NCBI RefSeq assembly: GCF_047501465.1
Contig: NZ_JAZDRL010000002.1
Coordinates: 930,001-994,000, forward strand
DNA: 64,000 nucleotides
Direction: 5' to 3'
From: Pseudochelatococcus sp047501465
GTDB taxonomy: Bacteria > Pseudomonadota > Alphaproteobacteria > Rhizobiales > Beijerinckiaceae
Position 1 is the stretch's first letter. Each line of letters starts with the position of its first letter. Shown here one piece after another: positions 17,649 to 25,917 of this stretch. Under the pieces are notes generated by a model. It was given only the letters and a program-made list of their open reading frames with translations, made no database searches and was not told the DNA's origin. Both the position numbers and the translations under genes were made by a program.

Positions 17649-18421
17649 CAGTGCAACTCATCATTCCCATGTCAGGTCTGGGCTCGCGTTTCGCGCGCGT
17701 GGGCTATACCGATCCCAAACCATTGATCAGGGTGAACGATCGTCCAATGATCGAATGGGTATTGAATATGTTTCCCGGGGAGGAGGAGCCACTCTTCATC
17801 TGTCGCCGAGAGCATATCGAAACCACTTCTATGGAGAAGATTCTTAAGGAGCTGCGTCCCAAAGGCAGGATTGCGGTGATTGAAGGCGCAAAGCTTGGGC
17901 CTGTCGCGGCACTGATGGCGGTTGAAGCTGAAATCAGCGATGATCGTCCTGCCCTCATAAGCTACTGCGATTACTACATGCGTTGGGACTATTCCGCATT
18001 TCTGGCACAGATGGCGGGCGGTGAATATGCGGGTGCGGTGCCATGCTATACAGGTTTCCATCCGCATCTATTGCCGGAAAAGAACCTCTATGCCTCTTGC
18101 CGCGTTGATGCGCAGGGCGATCTTGGTGAGATCCGCGAAAAATACAGCTTCGAGGCAGATAAGACCAGGGCGCTACACTCGCCTGGCGTTTACTATTTTC
18201 ACACCGGTGAAGTGATGAAAAAGTATTGTAACCGCTTGATGGCGGAGGGCGATGCGCTCAACGGTGAGTACTACGTCAGCATGGTTTATAACCATCTGGT
18301 ACGTGATGGGCTGCGGGTTGCGGTGCCCGGTGGGATTGAACACTTCTGCCAGTGGGGCACACCCGAGGATCTGGACGAATACCGCTATTGGACCAAAATT
18401 GTGCGAGAGCGCCAATCATGA
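17645..18421 (+). CDS. Sugar-phosphate nucleotidyltransferase (first of a tandem pair)
   Basis: The 258-residue protein begins with the NTP transferase signature IIPMSGLGSRFARVGYTDPKPLI, in which Gly-rich loop, Arg and Lys bind the nucleotide. SYCDYYMRWDY holds a metal-binding acid, and the C-terminal part has WGTPEDLDEY, common in RfbA/HddC-like enzymes. It probably activates a sugar or polyol phosphate with CTP, GTP or UTP. It overlaps both neighbours by 4 bases (17645-17648 and 18418-18421), so translation is likely coupled. The nucleotide and sugar are unknown. Confidence 0.8.
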   Translation: MTVQLIIPMSGLGSRFARVGYTDPKPLIRVNDRPMIEWVLNMFPGEEEPLFICRREHIETTSMEKILKELRPKGRIAVIEGAKLGPVAALMAVEAEISDDRPALISYCDYYMRWDYSAFLAQMAGGEYAGAVPCYTGFHPHLLPEKNLYASCRVDAQGDLGEIREKYSFEADKTRALHSPGVYYFHTGEVMKKYCNRLMAEGDALNGEYYVSMVYNHLVRDGLRVAVPGGIEHFCQWGTPEDLDEYRYWTKIVRERQS

Positions 18422-19218
18422 ATATCCTGATTCCTATGGCGGGAGCTGGCTCGCGTTTTTCTGCTGCGGGCTATTCTGCCCATAAGCCTGTTATTCCGGT
18501 ATCGAGCCGCCATCGTAGTGAGCGGGTGCCGATGGTGGTCGCTGCTGTTGAAGATTTGCCGGTGAATGTCGATGCGCCCGATACGCGTATCATCTTTGTT
18601 GTGCGTGATTTTCATGTGCGCGATGGTGTTTGCGACACTCTCAAGAGCCGCTTTGCGCAGGCGCAGTTTGTTACCGTCAACGCGCTGACGGAAGGGCAGG
18701 CGAGCACGTGTCTTTTGACGCGCAATCTGATTGATAACGAGCAGCCCTTGCTGATTGCCGCCTGTGATAACGGCATGGATATCGCGCAGACGGATTTTGC
18801 GCAGCATGCCGGTACAGCTGATGCGGTGATTTTCACCTTCCGCAATAACGAATCCGTGCTCGAGAAGCCGCAAGCTTATGGCTGGATTAAAACTGACGGT
18901 GACAAGGCAACAGGCGTATCCATCAAAACGCCCATAAGCCAGACGCCTATGAACGATCACGCCGTCGTTGGTACGTTCTGGTTTCGCCGTGGCGCTGATT
19001 TTGTGGCGGCTGCGGATCGGATGATTGCTGCGAACGACCGCATCAACAACGAATTTTATGTCGATCAGGTCTTTAAATATTTGATCGATGAAGGGCGGGA
19101 CGTGCGGGTCGCCGAAGTTGCGCGCTACCACTGCTGGGGAACGCCCGAAGACTACGAAGCTTACGAGAATACACTGGCGTACTGGACTGCTTTTGTCGCC
19201 AATGAACCTTTGGCATAA
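18418..19218 (+). CDS. Sugar-phosphate nucleotidyltransferase-like protein (second of the pair)
   Basis: A 266-residue paralogue of the preceding protein: MNILIPMAGAGSRFSAAGY with HKPVIPV supplies the nucleotide loop, ACDNGMDI replaces the usual metal site, and YHCWGTPEDYEAYENTL closes the domain. The loop order is conserved but spacing after the first lysine differs (a short insertion SSRHRSERVP), so its substrate probably differs from that of the first copy. The start ATG overlaps the previous stop (ATGA); an in-frame ATG at 18352 would lie well inside the upstream gene. Catalytic or regulatory roles are both possible. Confidence 0.75.
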   Translation: MNILIPMAGAGSRFSAAGYSAHKPVIPVSSRHRSERVPMVVAAVEDLPVNVDAPDTRIIFVVRDFHVRDGVCDTLKSRFAQAQFVTVNALTEGQASTCLLTRNLIDNEQPLLIAACDNGMDIAQTDFAQHAGTADAVIFTFRNNESVLEKPQAYGWIKTDGDKATGVSIKTPISQTPMNDHAVVGTFWFRRGADFVAAADRMIAANDRINNEFYVDQVFKYLIDEGRDVRVAEVARYHCWGTPEDYEAYENTLAYWTAFVANEPLA

Positions 19219-19233
19219 TCAGATTTGGACATC

Positions 19234-19971
19234 ATGAAATTATCGATCGTCATTCCCTGCTACAATGAAGCACTGAATATCCCGCTGATTGTCGCGCGTT
19301 TGCGTGAAATCACTGTTGGGCGGAGTGATGTCGAGGTGCTGTTGGTTGATAATGGCTCGCGAGATGACTCGGCTGCCGTTCTCCAGCGTGAGTTGCAGGG
19401 CGATAGCGTGGTGCGTGCGGTGACGGTGCCGGTGAATCAGGGCTATGGTTATGGTATTCTGCAGGGGCTTGAAGCTGCAACCGGGGATGTATTGGCGTGG
19501 ACGCATGCCGACATGCAGACCGATCCACGCGATGTGCTGGTTGCGTTTGATCTCTACAAGCAGCATGCGGGTGAAAAAATTATCGTTAAGGGCAATCGCC
19601 GCAACCGTCGTTTGCTGGAGGCGTTTTTCACGTTTGGCATGCAGCTAGTGGCATCTGCAGCGCTTGGCGTGCGGCTTGATGATGTGAATGCCCAGCCTAA
19701 GTTGTTTTCGCGCGCATTTTATCAGGAATTCATGACAGCACGCGCCCCGCACGATTTCTCGCTGGACCTGTATATGCTGTATCAGGCGCGTACACACGGC
19801 TATCGTATTCTTGAGGTTCCGGTGTTTTTCGCCAAGCGTTTACACGGCGAGGCCAAGGGTGGCGGCAACTGGAAAACGCGCATCAAGCTGATCCGGCGCA
19901 CCTTTGCCTATATCTTTGAACTGCGCCGCACGCTGGCCAATGAAAACCTGCAAGCGAAAAAGGCCAGCTGA
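19234..19971 (+). CDS. Family 2 glycosyltransferase
   Basis: A 245-residue GT-A fold enzyme: LSIVIPCYNEALNIP at the N-terminus, LLVDNGSRDDSA, GYGYGILQGLEAATGDVLAW, and the donor/metal motif HADMQTDP (DxD-like) near residue 90. It lacks the two C-terminal membrane spans of GtrB or DPM1-type enzymes, though residues 130-155 are hydrophobic. It likely transfers an activated sugar to a lipid or glycan acceptor on the cytoplasmic side. A TTG at 19225 is in frame, but the ATG at 19234 is preferred. With GtrA and the GT-C proteins it recalls three-component GtrABC glycan decoration systems. Confidence 0.88.
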   Translation: MKLSIVIPCYNEALNIPLIVARLREITVGRSDVEVLLVDNGSRDDSAAVLQRELQGDSVVRAVTVPVNQGYGYGILQGLEAATGDVLAWTHADMQTDPRDVLVAFDLYKQHAGEKIIVKGNRRNRRLLEAFFTFGMQLVASAALGVRLDDVNAQPKLFSRAFYQEFMTARAPHDFSLDLYMLYQARTHGYRILEVPVFFAKRLHGEAKGGGNWKTRIKLIRRTFAYIFELRRTLANENLQAKKAS

Positions 19972-19972
19972 T

Positions 19973-20611
19973 ATGATCGTTATCCATCATCGCCGCAATA
20001 CTTTAGCCGAACTCTCTGAAACCCTGCCGCAGCATGGGGCGGAGATCGATTTGCGCAATCATGGCAATGATATTTTGGTGACACATGACCCCTTTATCAC
20101 CGATGCGGTGCGGCTTCAGGATTGGTTGGCGCAGTATCGCCACCGCTTTCTGATCGCCAATGTGAAAGAAGAAGGGCTTGAACCCCGCTTGACCGCAATG
20201 CTCGCGGAGCATGGTGTTGAGGATTTTTTCATTCTGGATGAGAGCTTTCCCTTCATTCGCAAATACGCGCTTGAGGGCTTATCGAAATTCGCCGTACGTG
20301 TCTCGGAGTTTGAAAGCATTGAAACCGCGCTGCGGCTGGCTGATCACCTGCGTGTGCAGGGGCGTAGTATTGACTGGATCTGGGCGGACAGCTTCACTGG
20401 CCAGCCGCTACCTGCTGAAGATGCGGCAGCATTAAGGGCTGCCGGATATCGCATTTGTCTGGTGTCACCAGAGCTGCATCATGTCAACGATCCCAGTTCG
20501 TGGGAAGGGCGCGTGATGCACCATATCGATGCACTGAAGCAACCGGGCATGGAAGCATCCATTCCCGATATGGTTTGCACCAAGTGCCCGCATCTGTGGG
20601 AACAGCTGTAA
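19973..20611 (+). CDS. GDPD-like (PLC-type TIM barrel) phosphodiesterase
   Basis: The 212-residue protein begins MIVIHHRRNTLAELSETLP and has EIDLRNHGNDILVTHDPF, the pattern of the glycerophosphodiester phosphodiesterase superfamily, where the first His, the Glu-x-Asp pair and the His-Asp pair form the active site. It is shorter than standard GDPDs (about 250) and lacks the strong HRG motif (HHR here). It follows the GT2 gene after 1 base and closes the operon. It may act on a glycerophosphate-like group in the glycan, or degrade a pathway intermediate. Function is inferred from the fold only. Confidence 0.65.
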   Translation: MIVIHHRRNTLAELSETLPQHGAEIDLRNHGNDILVTHDPFITDAVRLQDWLAQYRHRFLIANVKEEGLEPRLTAMLAEHGVEDFFILDESFPFIRKYALEGLSKFAVRVSEFESIETALRLADHLRVQGRSIDWIWADSFTGQPLPAEDAAALRAAGYRICLVSPELHHVNDPSSWEGRVMHHIDALKQPGMEASIPDMVCTKCPHLWEQL

Positions 20612-20618
20612 CTCGTGC

Positions 20619-21020
20619 TTACTGCTTCTTACCGTCTGGCCCGAATTGCTTCAAATAGGCGATGACGTTGACGATATCAGCGTCTTTCTTAAGGCCGGGG
20701 AACATCATGCTATTACGTGGGATAAATTCGCGTGGATTATGCAGGTAAGCAGTGAGCGTTTCCTCATTCCACGTTACAGCTTTTTCTTTCATGGGTGCTG
20801 AAAAGTTTTTGTAGTCCGGAAACGTGCCAGACACGCGGCCGATAATGCCGTTTAGATTTGGCGCGATGGTGCTTTTGGCCTCTTCACCCACCTGATGGCA
20901 TACACGGCACTTAATGAATACGCGCTCACCAGCCGCAGCATCCTGAGCATGGCTTGGCGTTACGAAAGCAGTAAGCGATGCAGCGAGGGCGAATATCGCC
21001 CATGAAACGCGATTTTTCAT
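20619..21020 (-). CDS. Periplasmic class I cytochrome c
   Basis: A 133-residue exported protein with a signal peptide (cleavage after SHA near residue 25), one heme motif CRVCH (about residues 38-42) and a Met ligand candidate in NSMMFPGLKKDAD. Domain size fits mitochondrial-type cytochrome c2/cytochrome c-550. It carries electrons between membrane complexes in the periplasm. It ends 7 bases from the convergent glycan operon and no recognisable terminator fits between them. Confidence 0.9.
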   Translation of the reverse strand: MKNRVSWAIFALAASLTAFVTPSHAQDAAAGERVFIKCRVCHQVGEEAKSTIAPNLNGIIGRVSGTFPDYKNFSAPMKEKAVTWNEETLTAYLHNPREFIPRNSMMFPGLKKDADIVNVIAYLKQFGPDGKKQ

Positions 21021-21130
21021 AAACTTGATGCCTGATTCAAAATCGTTCCAGAAAACTTCTAACGCTCATTTATGCCAAATAATATGCGCATGCCAGCAGA
21101 CTAATGAGCGCACCCGTGGATGGCCGCCAA

Positions 21131-21610
21131 TTAATCGTATGGAATGATGGCTGGATCAGCGAGTGCGTGTGCGGTGGCAGTGACACTTCGACCGGATATC
21201 ATGAGGTCACTAGCGATTTCAGCCAGCGGAATCAACACGAAAGCGCGTTCCATTAGGTGAGGATGCGGCAAGGTTAGGTCATTGCTGATGAGCGTTAACC
21301 CGTCATAATCCAGCAGGTCGATATCGATCACGCGCGGTCCCCATTTGCGGGTGCGGATACGTCCCATCCTGGTCTCGATTGCAAGGCAAGCAACCAGCAA
21401 TGCCTCGGGCGTAAGCGAGGTATCAAGTGCGGCGCAGGCATTAATGAACCAATCCTGATCGGTGTCGCCCCACGGGGGCGTGCGATAATCATGCGATCGG
21501 GCCGCAACATGGATGCCCGTTATCGCATCAAGGTGCTCAAGGGCGAGCGCAATGTTGCCGCGCTTATCGCCCATATTACTGCCGAGGCTGATGTAGGCGC
21601 GTCGGATCAT
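21131..21610 (-). CDS. folK: 2-amino-4-hydroxy-6-hydroxymethyldihydropteridine diphosphokinase
   Basis: FolK transfers pyrophosphate from ATP to hydroxymethyl-dihydropterin in folate synthesis. The 159-residue length is standard. Motifs are AYISLGSNMGDKRGNI, DYRTPPWGDTDQDWFINACA, the active-site RKWGPRVIDIDLLDY and TLPHPHLMERAFVLIPLAEI. It starts 3 bases after the folB stop on the same strand, so the two folate genes form an operon. Confidence 0.96.
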   Translation of the reverse strand: MIRRAYISLGSNMGDKRGNIALALEHLDAITGIHVAARSHDYRTPPWGDTDQDWFINACAALDTSLTPEALLVACLAIETRMGRIRTRKWGPRVIDIDLLDYDGLTLISNDLTLPHPHLMERAFVLIPLAEIASDLMISGRSVTATAHALADPAIIPYD

Positions 21611-21613
21611 GGC

Positions 21614-22006
21614 TCAGATATCAGCACGTGTACGCGTGATCTCGACAGCAATGCCATCAATTATCGCAGGCACAGGCGCTGCAGGTTTTTCAACCAGAAT
21701 TGTCGCGCGCGTGATTCGCTCGTCCTTGAGGAGAATTGCCGCCGCGATGGCCTCAGCCAACCCCTCAATCGTACGGAATCGCTGGCCAACACCAACTTCC
21801 TGCACAAGTTGTGTCAGCTCACCATAACAGGCGGTGCGGCTGTAATCATCATTGCGGCCGGCTTCGCGCAGGTCTAGCCCGATATCAAGCGAGATAAAAA
21901 ATCGCTGTCCCAGTTTCGCTTCTTCCGCATGCAGTCCATGATACGCAAACAGTGCAATCCGGCTGATAAGGATGCGATCCGTTGGCTTTGGGGAGAGGTC
22001 AATCAT
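21614..22006 (-). CDS. folB: Dihydroneopterin aldolase
   Basis: FolB converts dihydroneopterin to hydroxymethyl-dihydropterin and glycolaldehyde, the step before FolK. The 130-residue protein has the family pattern ISRIALFAYHGLHAEEAKLGQRFFISLDI, the catalytic Tyr/Glu region CYGELTQLV and a lysine in VEKPAAPVP. It is 10 bases downstream of the HPP-family gene and 3 upstream of folK. Confidence 0.95.
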   Translation of the reverse strand: MIDLSPKPTDRILISRIALFAYHGLHAEEAKLGQRFFISLDIGLDLREAGRNDDYSRTACYGELTQLVQEVGVGQRFRTIEGLAEAIAAAILLKDERITRATILVEKPAAPVPAIIDGIAVEITRTRADI

Positions 22007-22016
22007 GGGGAAACCG

Positions 22017-22517
22017 TCAAACTTTCCTGACCGGATAAATATGTCCGGATATGAAGCGATGATAAAACAAGGCTGCTAACACGATGGTTACTGCGCCTAT
22101 GAACACCGGGGTTAAGAGATACCATAACGGATAACCGCCGCCGATAATCAGAATGGGGTTGCCCGCGCCTGGTGGATGCAGCGTTGCCGTTATTGCCATG
22201 GCGATAATAGCAAGTCCAACACCCAGTCCCATAGAAAATGGTGTTTGGCCAAATAAAAACAAAGCAGCAAAGCCGGCAATTGCCGATAGCACATGTCCGC
22301 CAATAACATTTGAGGGTTGCGCTAACGGACTTTGAGGCAATGTAAAGACAATCACACAGGACGCCCCGAATGAGGCCATGACAAGCAGTGTGTTTGTATA
22401 TTCGGAAAGGCTACATAACGTGAATATTACCAGCGCACTGACACAGCCGATTAAGATGCCTTGCTCAGTTCGCCGCGCAATAGGATAGGCGCGCACCCTG
22501 ACCACCTTGTCGATCAT
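22017..22517 (-). CDS. HPP family integral membrane protein
   Basis: A 166-residue membrane protein with four to five hydrophobic segments and the family motif TATLHPPGAGNPILIIGGG (about residues 112-130). FGASCVIVFTLPQSPLAQPSNVIGGH in the first half also matches the HPP family. Some members have been linked to nitrite transport, but most are uncharacterised. A longer frame from 22706 would overlap the upstream methyltransferase gene, so the ATG at 22517 is chosen, although no good ribosome site is visible there. It lies just before folB. Confidence 0.82.
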   Translation of the reverse strand: MIDKVVRVRAYPIARRTEQGILIGCVSALVIFTLCSLSEYTNTLLVMASFGASCVIVFTLPQSPLAQPSNVIGGHVLSAIAGFAALFLFGQTPFSMGLGVGLAIIAMAITATLHPPGAGNPILIIGGGYPLWYLLTPVFIGAVTIVLAALFYHRFISGHIYPVRKV

Positions 22518-22569
22518 TGAGCGGTGCCATGCCACAGCATGTTTGCCTTTTCGGTTATGAAAAATCAGT

Positions 22570-23220
22570 TCACGCGATTTTGCGTAAGCGCGCAACTTTG
22601 AAGAAGCCCATCGGAAATGCTGGCCGCACATCAATAACAGACGCATTTCCACGTTGCTCAGCCCATGCTTCCACGCGCGTTGTCTTAAATGCCGAGCTCC
22701 AGCCAAGCTTGGCCATGGCAGGAGCTATAGCTTCCTCGCAGCGGGCGATAGGACCGTCGGCGGCACCAAAGTGGTTGGCCAGAATGATTTCCCCACCCGG
22801 ACGTAAAACACGCAGGAATTCATCAAGCGCCCGTTCAGGATGTGGCACCAAGGTAATGACAAATTGCGCCACAACGGCATCAAACGATGCATCGGGAAAG
22901 CCCAGATTGCATGCATCCATCACTGTGAGCATTTGCACGTGATCAAGCTTATGCTTGCGAACCTTTTTCGCTGCCCTTTTCAACATATGTTCTGAGAGAT
23001 CGAATCCAGTCACTTTTGCCGTTGCGGGGTAATCCCCCAATGACAAACCTGTACCAACACCCGCTTCCAGAATGTTGTTGCCGCAGGCAATTGCTGCTTC
23101 CACTGCAGTTTGTCGGGCTGAGGCCGTCAAACCATCATAGACGAAGTCATAGATCGGAGCCCAACGTGCATAAGCCTTGCGCATGAGGGTCGTATCGGAG
23201 CTGTCGGCCAACGTATTCAT
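22570..23220 (-). CDS. pmtA: SAM-dependent methyltransferase, PmtA-like
   Basis: A 216-residue class I methyltransferase: YARWAPIYDFVYDG at the N-terminus, SAM motif I ILEAGVGTGLSL, acidic VTGFDLSEHML, motif II FDAVVAQFVITLVPHP and LRVLRPGGEIILANHFG. This order and wording resemble the Bradyrhizobium-type phosphatidylethanolamine N-methyltransferase, which makes phosphatidylcholine at the membrane, more than UbiE. The start follows the mnmA stop with no gap, so translation is probably coupled to the tRNA-thiolation gene. The symbol is by similarity of pattern. Confidence 0.75.
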   Translation of the reverse strand: MNTLADSSDTTLMRKAYARWAPIYDFVYDGLTASARQTAVEAAIACGNNILEAGVGTGLSLGDYPATAKVTGFDLSEHMLKRAAKKVRKHKLDHVQMLTVMDACNLGFPDASFDAVVAQFVITLVPHPERALDEFLRVLRPGGEIILANHFGAADGPIARCEEAIAPAMAKLGWSSAFKTTRVEAWAEQRGNASVIDVRPAFPMGFFKVARLRKIA

Positions 23221-24453
23221 TCAGGTGTTTTCCGTACCGGTTGCTGACTTGGCGTCTGCCGTGTTGGTTGGTTCTTGCTGGGACTTGGGCGCTGGAGGCA
23301 CAATGAGCGGCATGACGGAAGTCGTGCGTCGAATCGTACCACCACCGAGCACGCGCGCACGGGATTCGGCGTTTTCATAGATTACACAGGCTTGTCCCGG
23401 TGCCACGCCTTGTTCTGCAACTGGTAAATCGATGACAGCACCATCTGCTGTCATGCGCAGGAATGCAGGATGAGGCGGGCGCGTTGAACGCACCCGCACA
23501 GCAACCTCAATCGGTGCATCGCCAGGTTGCGGCGTCGCGTCCCCAATCCAATTCAGATCGCCGAGAGTTATTGCGCTGGTTGCCAACATATCGCGTGGAC
23601 CAACGATAACGCGGGCGTTTTCAGCATCGAGTTTGACGACATAAAGCGGTTCGCCTGTGGATAACCCAAGCCCTTTTCGCTGGCCGACAGTGAAGTGAAT
23701 GATGCCATTATGTTGCCCCAGCACACGACCGTCAGCATGCACGATATCGCCCGGCAATACGGATTTCGGCCGCAAGCGCTCAATGATATCGGCATAGCGA
23801 CCGTTAGGCACGAAACATATATCTTGACTATCGTGCTTATCAGCAATCTCAAGGCCAAATTCGCGCGCCAGCGCCCGCGTTTCCGGTTTTGTCAAATCCC
23901 CCAAGGGAAAGCGCACAATCGAGAGTTGCTCATCAGTTGTGGCATATAAGAAGTAGCTCTGATCTCGATCAGGATCGGCAGCGCGGAAAAGACCGCGTCG
24001 TCCATCACTGCGATCAGCAAGCAGGCGGCTTGCTACATAATGGCCGGTGGCCAATACATCCGCACCCAGATCGCGTGCAGTGTCGAGCAGTTCCGTGAAT
24101 TTGATGGACCGGTTGCATTCCACACAGGGAATCGGTGTTTCCCCGTTGAGATAACTATCGGCGAAACGCTCGATCACCGCATCGCGAAAACGTGATTCGT
24201 AGTCGAGTACATAATGAGGAATGCCGATTCGCTCAGCTACGCGTCGCGCGTCGTGGATATCTTGACCCGCGCAGCATGCGCCTTTGCGATGGATGGCAGC
24301 GCCGTGGTCATAAAGCTGGAGCGTAATGCCGATTACTTCATAGCCTTCTCGCGCCAGCATGGCCGCGACCACCGACGAATCGACACCACCAGACATGGCG
24401 ACAACGACGCGTGTATCCCGCGGATCTTTTGGCAAACCCAGACTATTCAACAT
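23221..24453 (-). CDS. mnmA: tRNA-specific 2-thiouridylase
   Basis: MnmA adds sulfur to U34 of tRNAs for Lys, Glu and Gln. The 410-residue protein has the PP-loop VVAMSGGVDSSVVAAMLA, the first catalytic Cys in PIPCVECNRSIKF, the second in SQDICFVPNGRYADI, the tRNA-binding TGHYVASR and a C-terminal beta-barrel. The last 35 residues (Pro/Gln/Thr/Ala-rich) are an extension beyond the usual end. It heads an operon that continues into pmtA and perhaps the HPP and fol genes. Confidence 0.95.
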   Translation of the reverse strand: MLNSLGLPKDPRDTRVVVAMSGGVDSSVVAAMLAREGYEVIGITLQLYDHGAAIHRKGACCAGQDIHDARRVAERIGIPHYVLDYESRFRDAVIERFADSYLNGETPIPCVECNRSIKFTELLDTARDLGADVLATGHYVASRLLADRSDGRRGLFRAADPDRDQSYFLYATTDEQLSIVRFPLGDLTKPETRALAREFGLEIADKHDSQDICFVPNGRYADIIERLRPKSVLPGDIVHADGRVLGQHNGIIHFTVGQRKGLGLSTGEPLYVVKLDAENARVIVGPRDMLATSAITLGDLNWIGDATPQPGDAPIEVAVRVRSTRPPHPAFLRMTADGAVIDLPVAEQGVAPGQACVIYENAESRARVLGGGTIRRTTSVMPLIVPPAPKSQQEPTNTADAKSATGTENT

Positions 24454-24825
24454 TTCTTCCGTCTTTCGTACGCGCAGAATTGGTGCCCGCGCGTCTTGTA
24501 ATCACCCGCTTGTATACCCGTCTCGGATGTATCGTGCCAGCCCTGCAGTGCAATACTGAAGCGTGCTTTTGGCCTGCCGTAACGGTTCGTCCGCAGTAAT
24601 GCACTATTATCCTTCTTTTACAGTTATGAGCGCAAGTGCAAGCGCTGATGAAGGCTTTAGGCAATTCTTAAATCTGAGCGGTTAGCCTCCCAATAGCTAG
24701 AGTTCGGTTGGGCTGTTTTTTTTCGGGAAACTCCGAAGGATCGGATCAATCGAGCGATTGAGTTGGGCCGGTTCCATGGACACGGTTCTGTCGAATTGGG
24801 TCAGTCAAGAATTGTGAGCGTATCA
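24454..24825. other. Divergent intergenic region between mnmA and sciP
   Basis: These 372 bases hold no convincing gene. They must contain promoters for both flanking genes. A T-run (TTTTTTTT near 24716-24723) in a short hairpin-like context is visible, but I see no full CtrA box (TTAA-N7-TTAA) and no GANTC methylation site that would place sciP under direct CtrA or CcrM control. Confidence 0.4.
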
Positions 24826-25101
24826 ATGACCGAACTTTTTCGCCCGCGTGTAAAATACGTCATCGGACCAGATGGCAGTCCTTTGACGGTGGCAGATCTT
24901 CCACCAACAACAACCAAGCGCTGGGTTATCCGGCGTAAGGCCGAAGTGGTTGCCGCTGTACGCGGCGGGCTGCTGAGTCTGGATGAGGCATGCCAACGCT
25001 ATACGCTGACCGTGGAGGAGTTCCTCAGCTGGCAGCAGTCAATCGATGAGCATGGCCTTGCTGGCTTGCGTACCACGCGGATCCAGCATTATCGGCAGTA
25101 A
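24826..25101 (+). CDS. sciP: SciP-like CtrA inhibitor (DUF1153)
   Basis: The 91-residue protein matches DUF1153 throughout: VKYVIGPDGSPLTVADLPP, TKRWVIRRKAEVVAAVRGGL, the helix-turn-helix LSLDEACQRYTLTVEEFLSW and GLAGLRTTRIQHYRQ. In Caulobacter SciP binds CtrA and DNA and blocks transcription of CtrA targets, linking it to the cell cycle. The upstream in-frame ATG at 24763 adds 21 unconserved residues and is rejected. The gene stands alone and has a strong terminator. Confidence 0.9.
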   Translation: MTELFRPRVKYVIGPDGSPLTVADLPPTTTKRWVIRRKAEVVAAVRGGLLSLDEACQRYTLTVEEFLSWQQSIDEHGLAGLRTTRIQHYRQ

Positions 25102-25130
25102 TTACTGCATCTGATCTTGTCAGAATCACT

Positions 25131-25169
25131 AAAGGCCAGCTGGGCGAAACCCCGCTGGCCTTTATTGTT
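25131..25169 (+). terminator. Terminator after sciP
   Basis: A 10-bp stem AAAGGCCAGC (25131-25140) with GCTGGCCTTT (25154-25163) is followed by TTTATTGTTT-type sequence. The A/T ends of the stem make it usable from both sides, so the convergent repressor gene can share it. Confidence 0.85.
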
Positions 25170-25212
25170 TCAGTCTTGCAGCCGGGGCATCGCTCATATG
25201 CTGCTTGCAAAT

Positions 25213-25917
25213 TTATACCGTGCGACCGAACCAGCGGACTCGCCCTTCAATAATGAGACGGCTGGCATCAACGGCAGAGACGGTTTCAATCTCATACGCC
25301 GGGTTATCATTACGCAGCACTAATGAACCGTCATGGCGAAGTTGCACGCGTTTCACGAGCATCCGCCCGCCAACGAGCAGGACGTAAATTCCGTGATCGA
25401 CGATCTGTTGTACGGATCTATCCACCAGTAACAGATCACTATCGCGGATAGTTGGCTCCATACTGTCGCCGCTAAAAGCGAGCAGGCAGGCGTGCTTCGG
25501 GTCTGTGCCGATACCCCGCAGCCAGCTTTCACGCATCGCAATTGCTGAGGATTGGCTATTATCATTGCCAATGCCTCTATGCGCATCAACAGCATCGAAT
25601 TTTGGCACATAGACAAACTGATTACTGCCATTGCCTGACGGCTGAAGAGTTGGCTCATCGCCACCGAATAAAATCCAGTCAGCAGAAACGCCAGTTGCTT
25701 TAGCAAGTGCCTTGACAACACTAGCCGGCGGCTCTGCGCCTGAAAAATAACGTTGCAGTGAGCGGATGGATTTATCCGTTGCGACTGCAGCTTTTTGTCC
25801 TCCAAGGCGTTCGAAAAGGAAGCGGATTCGGCGGCCGACATCGGGATCATTGTCAGCGTGGAACCCATCGTTTCTAACAATTGCGGTGTTAGTCAGGGTG
25901 CTTGATTTGCCATTCAT
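25213..25917 (-). CDS. LexA/CI-like S24 peptidase family repressor
   Basis: A 234-residue transcription factor with an N-terminal DNA-binding part (about residues 25-80: GRRIRFLFERLGGQKAAVAT, then SIRSLQRYFSGAEPPASVV) and a C-terminal S24 domain. The serine is in FSGDSMEPTIRDSDLLLVD and the lysine in MLVKRVQLRHDG, the dyad for self-cleavage in LexA and phage CI. In this order of bacteria many such proteins are chromosomal repressors; no phage genes are nearby. ATG 25917 is used; TTG 25929 is an alternative. Upstream lies an unusually long AT-rich region that may hold its operators. Confidence 0.85.
   Translation of the reverse strand: MNGKSSTLTNTAIVRNDGFHADNDPDVGRRIRFLFERLGGQKAAVATDKSIRSLQRYFSGAEPPASVVKALAKATGVSADWILFGGDEPTLQPSGNGSNQFVYVPKFDAVDAHRGIGNDNSQSSAIAMRESWLRGIGTDPKHACLLAFSGDSMEPTIRDSDLLLVDRSVQQIVDHGIYVLLVGGRMLVKRVQLRHDGSLVLRNDNPAYEIETVSAVDASRLIIEGRVRWFGRTV

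Noticed and set aside
24443..24664. 73-codon minus-strand frame upstream of mnmA
   Set aside because: Basic, Cys/His-rich random-looking sequence that overlaps the mnmA start; no support.
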